This document shows positions 7,301 through 13,891 of a stretch of DNA of 17,934 nt, in pieces. This DNA is from an uncultured Alistipes sp. (GTDB lineage: Bacteria > Bacteroidota > Bacteroidia > Bacteroidales > Rikenellaceae). Under the pieces are notes generated by a model that saw nothing but the letters and a program-made list of their open reading frames with translations, searched no databases and was not told the origin of the DNA. Each line of letters starts with the position of its first letter. Within the stretch, counting starts at the first letter, position 1. A program made the translations under genes and the position numbers. Location of the stretch: NCBI GenBank assembly GCA_900539755.1, contig UQDC01000022.1:1-17934 (forward strand), given 5' to 3'.

Positions 7301-9366
7301 TATTTTTACCGTCAACCACTGTTGGAGGGATACTCTCCACGAAGGTCACGCTGCACAAGCAAGATTTAAGCGGCAATTCCCTTGATGTAAACGGATTACT
7401 TAATCTGGCCAATCTTAGCTATGAGGGTTCTCGCATTGGCAATCTCAATGTAGGGTTTACTTATGACATGCAGCAGCAAACAGAACAACATTTCAACACC
7501 CAAATAGAGCTTGACAGTACTCGTATTCTAACAGCCCAAGGTCACATTGTGGATTCAATCGCTGAGACGCCTTTTAACGTTCAAATTGATCTGCCCGGAC
7601 TGCCTCTAAAATTAGCCAATGCATTTATGCCTGCCGATATGGCTCAGCTTGATGGCATCCTCAAAGGCAATCTGGATTTTGTCGGTGACAAGCAACACCT
7701 TTTGGCCAATGGCAATATGTTGTTTGACAACACCTCAATCAAAGTGGGCATGATCGGTACAACATTCACCCTGTCACCAACACCCATACAAATCGAAAAC
7801 AGCACGGTCCGTTTTAACAATTTCCAGCTGATAGCACCCAATAAACAGCCGCTGGCGATCAACGGAAACATCACATTGCAGAACCCATCTAACATTACAA
7901 CCGATTTAACCCTGACAGCCTCCGACTTTCAATTGGTTAATGTAGCCAAAAGTCGTCGCACCATGGTGTATGGACAGGCCTACATGGATCTGAATACACG
8001 AGTCAAGGGCCCTATTGACAATCTGTTTATCCGAGGATCCGTTGGGTTACGCGGGGGAACCGATGTCAGCTACATTATGCAAGATGCTCCATTAGAGGTT
8101 AAACAACAAAACCAAAATATTGTCACGTTCGTATCATTCAAAGACACAACCTCACAAACAACAACAGACACGGTACGCCCCATGCGTGTCAATGGCATGG
8201 ACCTTCTGATGAACGTCAATGTTAACAACCAAGTCAAACTGGGAGTGGATTTATCGGACGATGGTGAGAACCGTGTACAACTACAAGGAGGAGGAGCCTT
8301 GACATACACGTTGAATCCTTTGGGGGATAGCCGTTTTTCAGGGAAATATATCGTATCAGGAGGGTTTGTTCGCTACAAACCTCCAGTGATCTCTGAAAAG
8401 AAGTTCGATATTGTATCGGGTAGTTATGTCGAGTGGACGGGCAACATGCTCGATCCAGCGTTCAATCTAACTGCTATCGACAAAATACGCACCAACGTAA
8501 CTACTGACGGCAGCGGTACCAGCCAAGCCGTCACCTTCAATGTCAGCATCAACATTCGCAACACATTGTCTGACATGGCCGTTACATTCGATCTGTCAGC
8601 ACCGGAAAATTTGACCATGCAAAATCAACTGGCCTCCCTTACTGCTGAACAACGCTCGAGTCAAGCCATGAGTTTGCTGATATACAACACCTACACCGGT
8701 CCTGGCACAACAGCCAAGGTCAACTCCTCCAATCCATTGAATGCATTAATTGCAAAAGAGTTGAATCAATGGGCACAAAACAGTTTGAAAGGAGTGGATT
8801 TAAGTTTTGGAATCAACAGTTACGATGCCACCTCAACAGGAGGGAAACAGTATACAGATTACTCTTACCAAATGTCCAAGAGTTTGTTCAACAATCGAGT
8901 TCGTGCAATTATCGGAGGTAAATTCAGTACCGATTCCGACCCGACTGAAAACCTCAAAGAGAATTTGATTGATGACATTTCATTGGAATACATGCTCACC
9001 AAACGTGACAACATCTTTATTAAGTTGTTCAGACATACAGATTATGAAAGCATTCTGGAGGGGGAGGTTATTGAAACCGGTGTCGGTTTTGTCATCCGCA
9101 AGAAGTTACTAAAACTGTCCGATCTGTTCCGTTTCATGAAAAACAAAGCAGACAACCAGCAAACATCGAATAGCAACGCTGTAAACGAAACTGCAACCAA
9201 GCCAGAAGAACCAACATCTATTGAGAAGGAATCACAATCAGACCGCAACAGGAAACAACCGGCTCAAACTCCCACAACAGAACCGTCTGACACTGAAATG
9301 CAACAAACAGTGAAACTCGACGATAAAACAGCCGTCAACCAATCAACAGAACCTTCACGCCCATGA
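4354..9366 (+). CDS. tamB: TamB-like translocation and assembly module protein (DUF490 C-terminus)
   Basis: A very large (1670 aa) inner-membrane-anchored periplasmic protein. An N-terminal transmembrane helix at about residues 8-32 is followed by an AsmA-like start (DKAESYVNTHTDMKLSIGYIRL) and a long beta-rich repetitive body. In this family the body forms a hydrophobic groove spanning the periplasm, linked to outer-membrane protein insertion and lipid transport. The TamB/DUF490 domain lies at roughly residues 1130-1590, including GPIDNLFIRGSVGLRGG. Two low-complexity stretches stand out: a Ser/Thr/Asn-rich loop at about 245-288 and a hydrophilic tail after about 1600. The frame is intact throughout. 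The stop overlaps the start of tamL by ATGA, which points to translational coupling. Sure of family; cargo unknown. Confidence 0.93.
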   Translation: MIKKTFKYLLRGLLYLLIVLIMVPTLLYIPFIQNFIRDKAESYVNTHTDMKLSIGYIRLAFPLNLAIDHVLVTQELSDTLLYCDQLRLRIALWPLLNQQVRIRNFSLDQTIANYTDTTSNLTLQAKIGTLKLKTNGIDLKQHIADINTVELSDGTVHLAIGPSSDTSTDTTSSTPWIILADKLCLNNIHYSMETAPNPVYVDVQLLTGNIDNVAVDLGKQQVQVHAIQLQQGNYSYLTGHTIPNDSTQSQVASQSVCTHTTSSNNSSSNESIISSNDTTTRTTIDTISAPWTITVNHIDLQKNTITYGSKGTIPQSGFDPAYIVVSDLNLTADSLYNCGSTIQGQINLLSFVERSGIDITELSGRFGMDSSTIYLQNFNLRTQESSIQIELQAGATTLQMTPESPITLDLMATISPNEILPWFNMNTPSLRQTFTGKTVVINSKISGTLGHLISETDLNIPHHLNLALKGQIGSITDMAKLKGHVNLRGVLSNADFLTRLFQPSNIDPQRLVIPKHIDIRGAIDLNRETYVPRIAIAVDSGTLKLNGRLNLKSQQYNLALSTDNFPVKDFLPHDSLGRLTMSLNAQGKRFDPFALQTASNVDLTIDRFDYLGYTYNNIGLQLSLQDHLLKGFIYSQNPALRLSLGLNGNLTEKQQTIAIQGKIDSCYLDRMHLITEPIGGTLALNLSASASADSSYSAILQIDNITLWNDWEKNSIRPVNLSFTTSPIHTRIGLKSGDLTLGFDSPSGVDSLSTRFSHGASLMAEMLRGNNFYMDSVSQQLPPFRLRAEAGDQNILNNFLKLQGIGFKNMDIDASLQDSLSFKFNMIVNQLNAGNIQLDTLTLSLRQQQQQLNYLLRVANHPGNLDSLGMIALYGNIAGNEAILNCLQEGRAGNVGFRFGLRSRVADSTITISMFPENPIFGSEPWQVNQNNYIAYHFGHDLHADFRLTHNTQHVSLTTPNHTESGPLTLDIQGIDIGKTLALFLPSTTVGGILSTKVTLHKQDLSGNSLDVNGLLNLANLSYEGSRIGNLNVGFTYDMQQQTEQHFNTQIELDSTRILTAQGHIVDSIAETPFNVQIDLPGLPLKLANAFMPADMAQLDGILKGNLDFVGDKQHLLANGNMLFDNTSIKVGMIGTTFTLSPTPIQIENSTVRFNNFQLIAPNKQPLAINGNITLQNPSNITTDLTLTASDFQLVNVAKSRRTMVYGQAYMDLNTRVKGPIDNLFIRGSVGLRGGTDVSYIMQDAPLEVKQQNQNIVTFVSFKDTTSQTTTDTVRPMRVNGMDLLMNVNVNNQVKLGVDLSDDGENRVQLQGGGALTYTLNPLGDSRFSGKYIVSGGFVRYKPPVISEKKFDIVSGSYVEWTGNMLDPAFNLTAIDKIRTNVTTDGSGTSQAVTFNVSINIRNTLSDMAVTFDLSAPENLTMQNQLASLTAEQRSSQAMSLLIYNTYTGPGTTAKVNSSNPLNALIAKELNQWAQNSLKGVDLSFGINSYDATSTGGKQYTDYSYQMSKSLFNNRVRAIIGGKFSTDSDPTENLKENLIDDISLEYMLTKRDNIFIKLFRHTDYESILEGEVIETGVGFVIRKKLLKLSDLFRFMKNKADNQQTSNSNAVNETATKPEEPTSIEKESQSDRNRKQPAQTPTTEPSDTEMQQTVKLDDKTAVNQSTEPSRP

Positions 9367-11678
9367 AAATCACAGAACGACATATCATACGGGGTGGTTT
9401 ATTACTCGGGCTATGCACCATTGGTTTGTGGTTTGCCGGGTGTTCAACTACACGTCGACTGGCAGCCGATGATGTACTCTATACCGGTGTAAAAAAGATC
9501 ACGATTAACACAGATACCAGTGGAACTCTTTCCAGCACGGTCGAATCAGCTGTCAAAGATCCTCTATCCGTCAAACCGAATAACCCTCTATACAGTCCAT
9601 ATGTTCGCACTCCTTTCCCAATCGGGTTATGGGCTTACAATTACCTTTATACCGAAAAAGAGAAAGGCTTTAAACATTGGCTATATAACAGATTATCAAA
9701 AAAACCGGTCCTGATCTCTAAGGTACAACCGGATTTACGCACCAAATTAATTGATGACATTTTAGGAAATTACGGATATTTCAATTCAACGACGACTTAC
9801 GAGCTCCATCCCCGACGCAATCCTCAAAAAGCACGAATAAGCTATCAAGTTCATGTCGGAGCTCCATGGTTTTATGATAGTATTGTCTATCCTCACATGG
9901 CAGGCAAGATCGGCACAGCTTTCGACACCTTGCAACACTCCTCTTTAATCCGACTTGGATCCCAATATAATTTAGACACCTTAACCGCTGAACGTCAACG
10001 GATCTGCGATACACTTCGTAATGCTGGATACTACTTTTTCCGACCGGAGTATATCACTTATCAGGCAGACACCACAGAACGTCCCCGTCGGGTGCAACTA
10101 CGCATGCAGATTGTACCCAATGCACCGAAAATGGCATTGCGACCTTATCAAACCGGTACCATCACAATCAATCTGCAAAATATCCACCCCGGACAATCGG
10201 ACACCTTACATTTGCCCCGATATGAACTTATTTATCAAGATAAATTGAAAATCAGGCCTAAAGTATTGGCCAATGCAATTACTCTTGACAGTGGCAAATT
10301 AATCACGCTCCATGATGTAAACCAAAGCATTACCAATCTCAACAAACTCGGTATCTTTCGTTCGGTCAACCTCAACGTAACATCGCCCGACTCTCTACAG
10401 GGCCGTGATACACTGGATGTACGGATAAACGCAGCCTTTGACTATCCGCTGGAAGCCGAATTAGAGACCAATGTCACCTCAACATCCAACAGCCTATTGG
10501 GGCCAGGTCTCTCATTAAAATTAAGTCATAACAACCTGTTTAAGGGAGGGGAAGTGCTCACCTTACGTCTGAACGGTTCGTATGAATGGCAGACGGGCAA
10601 TCACAATTCAGGTGGGAAAAGTTCATTGCTTAACTCGTATGAATTTGGCTTGGATGCCTCCTTAAATTTCTCGCAGCTACTGTTCCCGGGCATGGCCAAC
10701 CGGACAACCCAATATCCGACCAACTCCCGCATACAACTCGGTGTTGATTTGCTGAATCGTCCCAAATACTTCAACCTTATTTCATTCAGCACATCACTGG
10801 GATATGATTGGCAAAGTTCACCATACAGCCATCACTCCATATCCTTTTTAAAACTCACATACAACAGATTGTTGCACACTACTGCTGAATTCGACTCGAC
10901 CATGTATGAGAATCCAGCTATTGCATTGAGTTTTCGTAATCAGTTCATTCCAGCATTTACCTACACTTACACATTTGACAAAAGCTACGCACGAAACCGC
11001 CTTTATTGGTCAAGCTCCCTCACTTCGGCCGGTAACTTGCTGTACGGAGTAATGAGCATCTTTAACAATGAATCACCCAAAACCATCTTCGGCAATCAAT
11101 TTGCTCAATTTATCAAAGCCACCAGTGAAATACGTTTTTATCAACGTCTCGGCTCTTCCAGCAGTTGGCTTGCCTATCGATTCATGGTTGGAGCCGCACA
11201 TCCATACTGCAACTCAGAAGTTATACCTTATAGCGAACAATTTTACATCGGTGGAGCCAACAGTATCCGTGCCTTTACCATTCGTTCATTAGGGCCGGGC
11301 AGTTATCGACCACCTTCAAACGACAAAAACGGGTATCTCGATCAAACAGGAACTTTCAAAATGGAAGCCAACGTCGAACTCAGATTCAAGTTGGTCGGCA
11401 AACTCAATGGTGCTGTCTTTTTGGATGCCGGAAACATCTGGTTACTGAAAAAAGATCCGAATCGCCCAGGAGCAGAACTATCGTGGCGGAATTTAGGACG
11501 GGATATTGCATTAGGAACCGGCTTTGGGCTTCGTTATGACATCAGCTATTTGGTTTTGCGAGCTGATTTGGGTATCGGTATTCACGCGCCTTATGCAACC
11601 TCTCGACATGGATACTACAACATGCCCTCGTTCCGAGATGGACTTGGATTCCATTTAGCAATCGGATATCCGTTCTAA
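9363..11678 (+). CDS. tamL: TamL: lipoprotein-type TamA/BamA family outer-membrane barrel
   Basis: An Omp85-superfamily protein of 771 aa. The N-terminus has a hydrophobic signal ending in FAGC, with Cys27 as the lipidation site, which sets it apart from proteobacterial TamA and fits the TamL type described in Bacteroidota. A periplasmic POTRA-containing region covers about residues 35-355 (for example DDILGNYGYFNSTTTYEL). The 16-strand barrel domain starts near residue 360 and ends in a C-terminal Phe (AIGYPF), the usual BAM-recognised end. The conserved loop-6 region reads GGANSIRAF with Arg636, so Gly of the usual VRGF/Y is Ala here. It overlaps tamB by 4 nt, and the two proteins are expected to work together across the envelope. 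Confidence 0.92.
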   Translation: MKITERHIIRGGLLLGLCTIGLWFAGCSTTRRLAADDVLYTGVKKITINTDTSGTLSSTVESAVKDPLSVKPNNPLYSPYVRTPFPIGLWAYNYLYTEKEKGFKHWLYNRLSKKPVLISKVQPDLRTKLIDDILGNYGYFNSTTTYELHPRRNPQKARISYQVHVGAPWFYDSIVYPHMAGKIGTAFDTLQHSSLIRLGSQYNLDTLTAERQRICDTLRNAGYYFFRPEYITYQADTTERPRRVQLRMQIVPNAPKMALRPYQTGTITINLQNIHPGQSDTLHLPRYELIYQDKLKIRPKVLANAITLDSGKLITLHDVNQSITNLNKLGIFRSVNLNVTSPDSLQGRDTLDVRINAAFDYPLEAELETNVTSTSNSLLGPGLSLKLSHNNLFKGGEVLTLRLNGSYEWQTGNHNSGGKSSLLNSYEFGLDASLNFSQLLFPGMANRTTQYPTNSRIQLGVDLLNRPKYFNLISFSTSLGYDWQSSPYSHHSISFLKLTYNRLLHTTAEFDSTMYENPAIALSFRNQFIPAFTYTYTFDKSYARNRLYWSSSLTSAGNLLYGVMSIFNNESPKTIFGNQFAQFIKATSEIRFYQRLGSSSSWLAYRFMVGAAHPYCNSEVIPYSEQFYIGGANSIRAFTIRSLGPGSYRPPSNDKNGYLDQTGTFKMEANVELRFKLVGKLNGAVFLDAGNIWLLKKDPNRPGAELSWRNLGRDIALGTGFGLRYDISYLVLRADLGIGIHAPYATSRHGYYNMPSFRDGLGFHLAIGYPF

Positions 11679-11757
11679 ACAATATTTGGATTATCCTCTG
11701 TCCAACCAATTAGATTTCGGATTCTTATACAGGCAACCGGAATTGCTGAAGATTGTC

Positions 11758-11765
11758 TATTTTTG
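11758..11765 (+). promoter_or_regulatory. -7 box for the gph-like gene
   Basis: TATTTTTG matches TAnnTTTG and lies 32 nt before ATG 11798. It falls inside the longest possible frame (TTG at 11753), which argues that the ATG at 11798 is the true start. No clear -33 box. Confidence 0.5.
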
Positions 11766-11797
11766 CATTTGAATATATTAATCTTAACAAGATACAG

Positions 11798-12460
11798 ATG
11801 ATCCAACTGATAATATTCGATCTGGACGGCACTCTGCTCAACACTCTGGAAGACTTGGCCGTCAGCACCAATCACGCATTGGCTCAGAACGGATTTCCAC
11901 AGCATGAACTCTCCGAATATCGTTATTTTGTAGGGAATGGCATCACCAAACTGACAGAACGTGCACTGCCCGAAGATCAACGCTCTGAGGAAACGATTAT
12001 GAAAGTTCGTCAGGATTTTGTCAACTACTATTCGGAACATAACATGGATCGCACCAAACCCTATCCTGGGATTCCGGAGTTGATCGAACAGTTAAAAGCG
12101 CAAAAGATTAGTATGGCTGTTGCCTCCAATAAATATCAAGCAGCTACAGCCAAGTTGATTGCCCACTATTTTGCGGATGGAACATTCGCCACCGTGTATG
12201 GACAGCGTGACAATGTGCCTGCAAAACCGGATCCGACTGTTGTGTACAATATTTTGGATGAAACCGGATATACACGCGAGGAGACGCTGTATATAGGGGA
12301 CAGCAGTGTTGATATGCGCACCGCTGCCAACAGCGGACTACGTTCCGTTGCCGTAACATGGGGCTTCCGTCCACGCCAGGAATTGGAAGACAATGGAGCC
12401 GTATATATCATTGACCATCCGGAACAATTGTTAGAAATCATTGAGACGCTGAATCGATAG
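11798..12460 (+). CDS. gph: HAD-IA phosphatase, phosphoglycolate phosphatase-like
   Basis: A 220-aa cytoplasmic HAD-IA hydrolase resembling Gph, which removes phosphate from 2-phosphoglycolate, a product of oxidative DNA damage repair. Motif I is FDLDGTLLNT with Asp8 and Asp10; a helical cap follows (about 15-85, with FVGNGITKLTERALP). Motif II is ASNKY (Ser110), motif III is Lys143 in AKPDPT, and motif IV is IGDSSVDMRTA (Asp168, Asp172). The longer frame from TTG 11753 adds 15 residues unlike any HAD N-terminus and contains the promoter box, so ATG 11798 is preferred. Substrate assignment is by family; related enzymes include pyrophosphatase PpaX and other sugar-phosphate phosphatases. The gene stands alone after tamL. 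Confidence 0.85.
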   Translation: MIQLIIFDLDGTLLNTLEDLAVSTNHALAQNGFPQHELSEYRYFVGNGITKLTERALPEDQRSEETIMKVRQDFVNYYSEHNMDRTKPYPGIPELIEQLKAQKISMAVASNKYQAATAKLIAHYFADGTFATVYGQRDNVPAKPDPTVVYNILDETGYTREETLYIGDSSVDMRTAANSGLRSVAVTWGFRPRQELEDNGAVYIIDHPEQLLEIIETLNR

Positions 12461-12476
12461 GGGAGAATTATTTCTG

Positions 12477-12489
12477 TCGAAAGTTTCGA
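12477..12489. promoter_or_regulatory. Perfect palindrome overlapping the ssrA -33 region
   Basis: TCGAAA-G-TTTCGA is a 6-bp perfect inverted repeat with a one-base centre. It overlaps the presumed -33 box of ssrA (12484-12487). It could be an operator, or chance; no regulator is suggested by context. Confidence 0.25.
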
Positions 12490-12514
12490 TATTCACGAAA
12501 GGGCATTATCTTTG
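12484..12514 (+). promoter_or_regulatory. ssrA: Promoter of ssrA
   Basis: TTTC (12484-12487), a one-base variant of the -33 TTTG, lies 19 nt before TATCTTTG (12507-12514), an exact -7 match. The mature tmRNA starts 15 nt downstream, leaving room for a short 5' leader removed by RNase P. Confidence 0.7.
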
Positions 12515-12622
12515 CAAAGCTACAAACAGGGGCTGACCGGTTTTGACAGCAGGTAGAGTCTGATTGTAAGCATGCCGAGCGTTGTGTGGAGGCTCGTAAA
12601 AGTGAACGCTCAAACTACAAAT

Positions 12623-12652
12623 GGCAATAATAGCTACGCACTCGCTGCCTAG
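12623..12652 (+). other. ssrA: tmRNA tag peptide frame, probably GNNSYALAA
   Basis: GGC AAT AAT AGC TAC GCA CTC GCT GCC TAG encodes G-N-N-S-Y-A-L-A-A and a stop. The ALAA end is the protease-recognised tail. Related Bacteroidales tags have the same style (for example GENNYALAA in Porphyromonas), which supports GGC as the resume codon, though the resume position is inferred. Confidence 0.8.
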
Positions 12653-12919
12653 TTTTACCGAGTAAAACTGCTTAATCCCGCGGTCCAAGGAGGCTGAGGG
12701 ACGAGTACCTCGCCGAAGACTTTGCCCAATAGTCCAGAGGCATACGGGGTATCATCAGAATTGGGATAGCGTCCGGAAGCTTGTAACGGATTGCGAAATT
12801 TTACAAGCTGGGGTCATGATTAGGTCGCCTTCGACCAGGTTGTGACAGGAGGATTAATCGAAGGATAAGCATGTAGAAAGCTTTTGGGTTCCTTGTTTGG
12901 ACGAGGGTTCGAATCCCTC

Positions 12920-12930
12920 CAGCTCCACAA
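12920..12930 (+). repeat. Candidate attachment core, ssrA copy (attL)
   Basis: CAGCTCCACAA forms the 3' acceptor strand, the discriminator and the next three bases of the tmRNA gene. It is repeated exactly at 13827-13837, 907 bp away. Such 3'-end duplications are the classic trace of site-specific integration into tRNA and tmRNA genes. Confidence 0.65.
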
Positions 12931-12937
12931 ATCACCA

Positions 12938-12991
12938 ATGGACATTGATTATCAGTTATTTAAACTAATTATTAATGTCCATCTTTTTTTC
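12938..12991 (+). terminator. Intrinsic terminator now serving ssrA
   Basis: ATGGACATT (12938-12946) pairs perfectly with AATGTCCAT (12974-12982), leaving an A/T-rich 27-nt loop that may pair further, and is followed by C and seven T (12984-12990). By the repeat boundaries it belongs to the inserted segment rather than to ancestral ssrA. Confidence 0.65.
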
Positions 12992-13011
12992 ATTAATGTC
13001 CATTAATGTCC
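12971..13011 (+). repeat. Three direct copies of decamer ATTAATGTCC, plus an inverted near-copy
   Basis: ATTAATGTCC occurs at 12971-12980, 12992-13001 and 13002-13011, the last two in tandem. The inverted form GGACATTGAT at 12940-12949 differs by one base. The cluster lies between the ssrA 3' end and the recombinase fragment, where arm-type binding sites would be expected; part of it also forms the terminator stem. Confidence 0.6.
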
Positions 13012-13042
13012 GTCGCTATTAGGGGTAATAAAAACGGACAAT

Positions 13043-13199
13043 ATGAGGACACGAAAAAACGATGTGATACCGCCAAGGTTGCGGCAATCAAAAGGGCAGT
13101 TTTATATCTCTTACAGCTGCTACAATTCCGAAAAAAAAGGAAGATGATCCGCTATAATATAAAATCTATAGTAATTTGGATCGTATTGTTTCAATAGAA
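13043..13199 (+). pseudogene. Fragment of a tyrosine recombinase (integrase), N-terminal arm-binding part, frameshifted
   Basis: From ATG 13043 the frame reads MRTRKNDVIPPRLRQSKGQF and then YISYSCYNSEKKGR before a TGA at 13145. This resembles the N-terminus of Bacteroidales phage-type integrases (a basic start, PP+LRxSKGQ, then a YISY beta strand). Restoring one A in the run of eight A at 13131-13138 joins it to KMIRYNIKS in the next frame. A second shift of the same direction joins NLDRIVSIE (13173-13199), similar to the linker that usually follows. Nothing of the core-binding or catalytic domains (R-H-R-Y) is present. The fragment sits just after the ssrA end, the usual place for an integrase gene. 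Recognition is from memory of the family, without alignment; confidence is moderate. Confidence 0.5.
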
Positions 13200-13292
13200 C
13201 ATATTTTCATTATAATTGTCTTACAACACTATCACTACAAAAACAATAGAAATATTAACAGCTACACTTCATACACAACATAAAATAATGCA

Positions 13293-13774
13293 ATGATGAA
13301 AAAGGTATTTTTATTGTGTTTAGTGGCAATATTGACTTCATGCTCCACAATGCTCACCCCGTATTCACAAAACTTTTCCATGTATGATTTTACTCCGTAC
13401 ACAAAGGAAGGGTTTATAATTACTCCTGCAGAGACAGGATTTGCCTATCAACCTGTCGGTGAATTATCTGTCGAGTTCGTGCCTGGATATAAAAAAGATA
13501 TAATTAAAAGAGAAAAGCCCTTCATATCTCAGAACCCTGAAACAGATGAGATGTATTCTGTCAAACAACCAACCGGAGATAAAAAAGCAAATGGTTCAAC
13601 CCTTCACCTGAATACATGCTGGATGAATTCGTCAAATACGCCAAAGCTGCAGGTGCTAATGGAATACTCAGATTCAAAGCACAAGCAAATTACTCATATT
13701 CACACAGCAAATACGGCACAACAGTACATCTGAACTCTTACATTTTAAGTGGATTTGCAGTCAAAATAGAATAA
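13293..13774 (+). pseudogene. Lipoprotein gene with one frameshift, function unknown
   Basis: The frame opens with MMKKVFLLCLVAILTSCS, a signal with lipobox LTSC and Cys17, so the product would be membrane-anchored outside the cytoplasm. The first frame runs to a TGA at 13731-13733, but its sequence changes character after about residue 96. From about 13592 the -1 frame reads WFNPSPEYMLDEFVKYAKAA and on to LSGFAVKIE with a stop at 13772-13774, which looks like a natural end. One extra A in the six-A run at 13581-13586 would join the parts into 160 aa. The repaired protein resembles small Bacteroidales lipoproteins of unknown function. It lies inside the ssrA-adjacent remnant. A sequencing slip in the A-run is the alternative to real decay. 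Confidence 0.7.
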
Positions 13775-13826
13775 CCACTACTGATACTTTGAAAATCAGA
13801 AACAAATACAACTGTAATAATACTGA

Positions 13827-13837
13827 CAGCTCCACAA
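13827..13837 (+). repeat. Candidate attachment core, distal copy (attR)
   Basis: CAGCTCCACAA is identical to the last 11 bases of the tmRNA gene. The upstream T-arm sequence is not repeated, as expected for the far end of an insertion. Five bases later a strong terminator hairpin begins. Confidence 0.65.
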
Positions 13838-13842
13838 GTTTC

Positions 13843-13891
13843 AAAAGGCATTAATTCTTAACGACACACGCACAGAATTAATGCCTTTTTT
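13843..13891 (+). terminator. Strong intrinsic terminator, probably the ancestral ssrA terminator
   Basis: AAAAGGCATTAATTCT (13843-13858) pairs over 16 bp without mismatch with AGAATTAATGCCTTTT (13874-13889) around a 15-nt loop, ending in six T in total. The A-run on the other side means it could also act on the minus strand. It now lies behind the lipoprotein pseudogene. Confidence 0.85.

Larger units (their letters stand above)
12529..12930 (+). ncRNA. ssrA: tmRNA (transfer-messenger RNA), one-piece
   Basis: tmRNA rescues ribosomes stalled on broken messages and tags the nascent peptide for proteolysis. The 5' acceptor strand GGGGCTG (12529-12535) pairs with CAGCTCC (12920-12926) through six Watson-Crick pairs and one G-U. 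The T arm GAGGG-TTCGAAT-CCCTC precedes the 3' strand. The conserved start GGGGCTGACCGGTTTTGACAG is followed by the tag frame in the middle and a pseudoknot-rich stretch. The gene does not encode CCA: after discriminator A12927 comes CAA. Its last 11 bases recur at 13827-13837. A minus-strand frame across it is meaningless. Confidence 0.96.
12931..13837 (+). mobile_element. Decayed remnant of an ssrA-integrated element
   Basis: A 907-bp unit (one core copy included) bounded by exact 11-nt direct repeats, one of them the 3' end of ssrA. It starts with a hairpin and decamer repeats, then a tyrosine-recombinase-like N-terminal fragment directly beside the ssrA end, then a frameshifted lipoprotein gene. 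The interior is visibly richer in A and T than the flanking genes. A recombinase gene next to the att site is the normal layout of integrative elements; here it is only a fragment, so the element cannot move by itself. Boundaries rest on the repeats; identity is inferred. Confidence 0.55.

Noticed and set aside
11753..11797. N-terminal extension of the gph-like protein from a TTG codon
   Set aside because: The extension encodes residues unlike HAD N-termini and contains a TAnnTTTG promoter box; ATG 11798 gives the standard MIQLIIFDLDGT start.
12506..12688. 60-codon minus-strand frame over ssrA
   Set aside because: It lies across the tmRNA promoter and structured RNA; no protein features.
13006..13197. 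63-codon plus-strand frame from ATG 13006
   Set aside because: Its first part is out of frame with the recombinase-like reading; only its tail (KMIRYNIKS) is meaningful. It is better described as part of a frameshifted integrase fragment.
13340..13350. Third partial copy of the att core (CTCCACAA) in the lipoprotein gene
   Set aside because: Only eight bases match and it lies within the codons that follow the lipobox; chance is enough.
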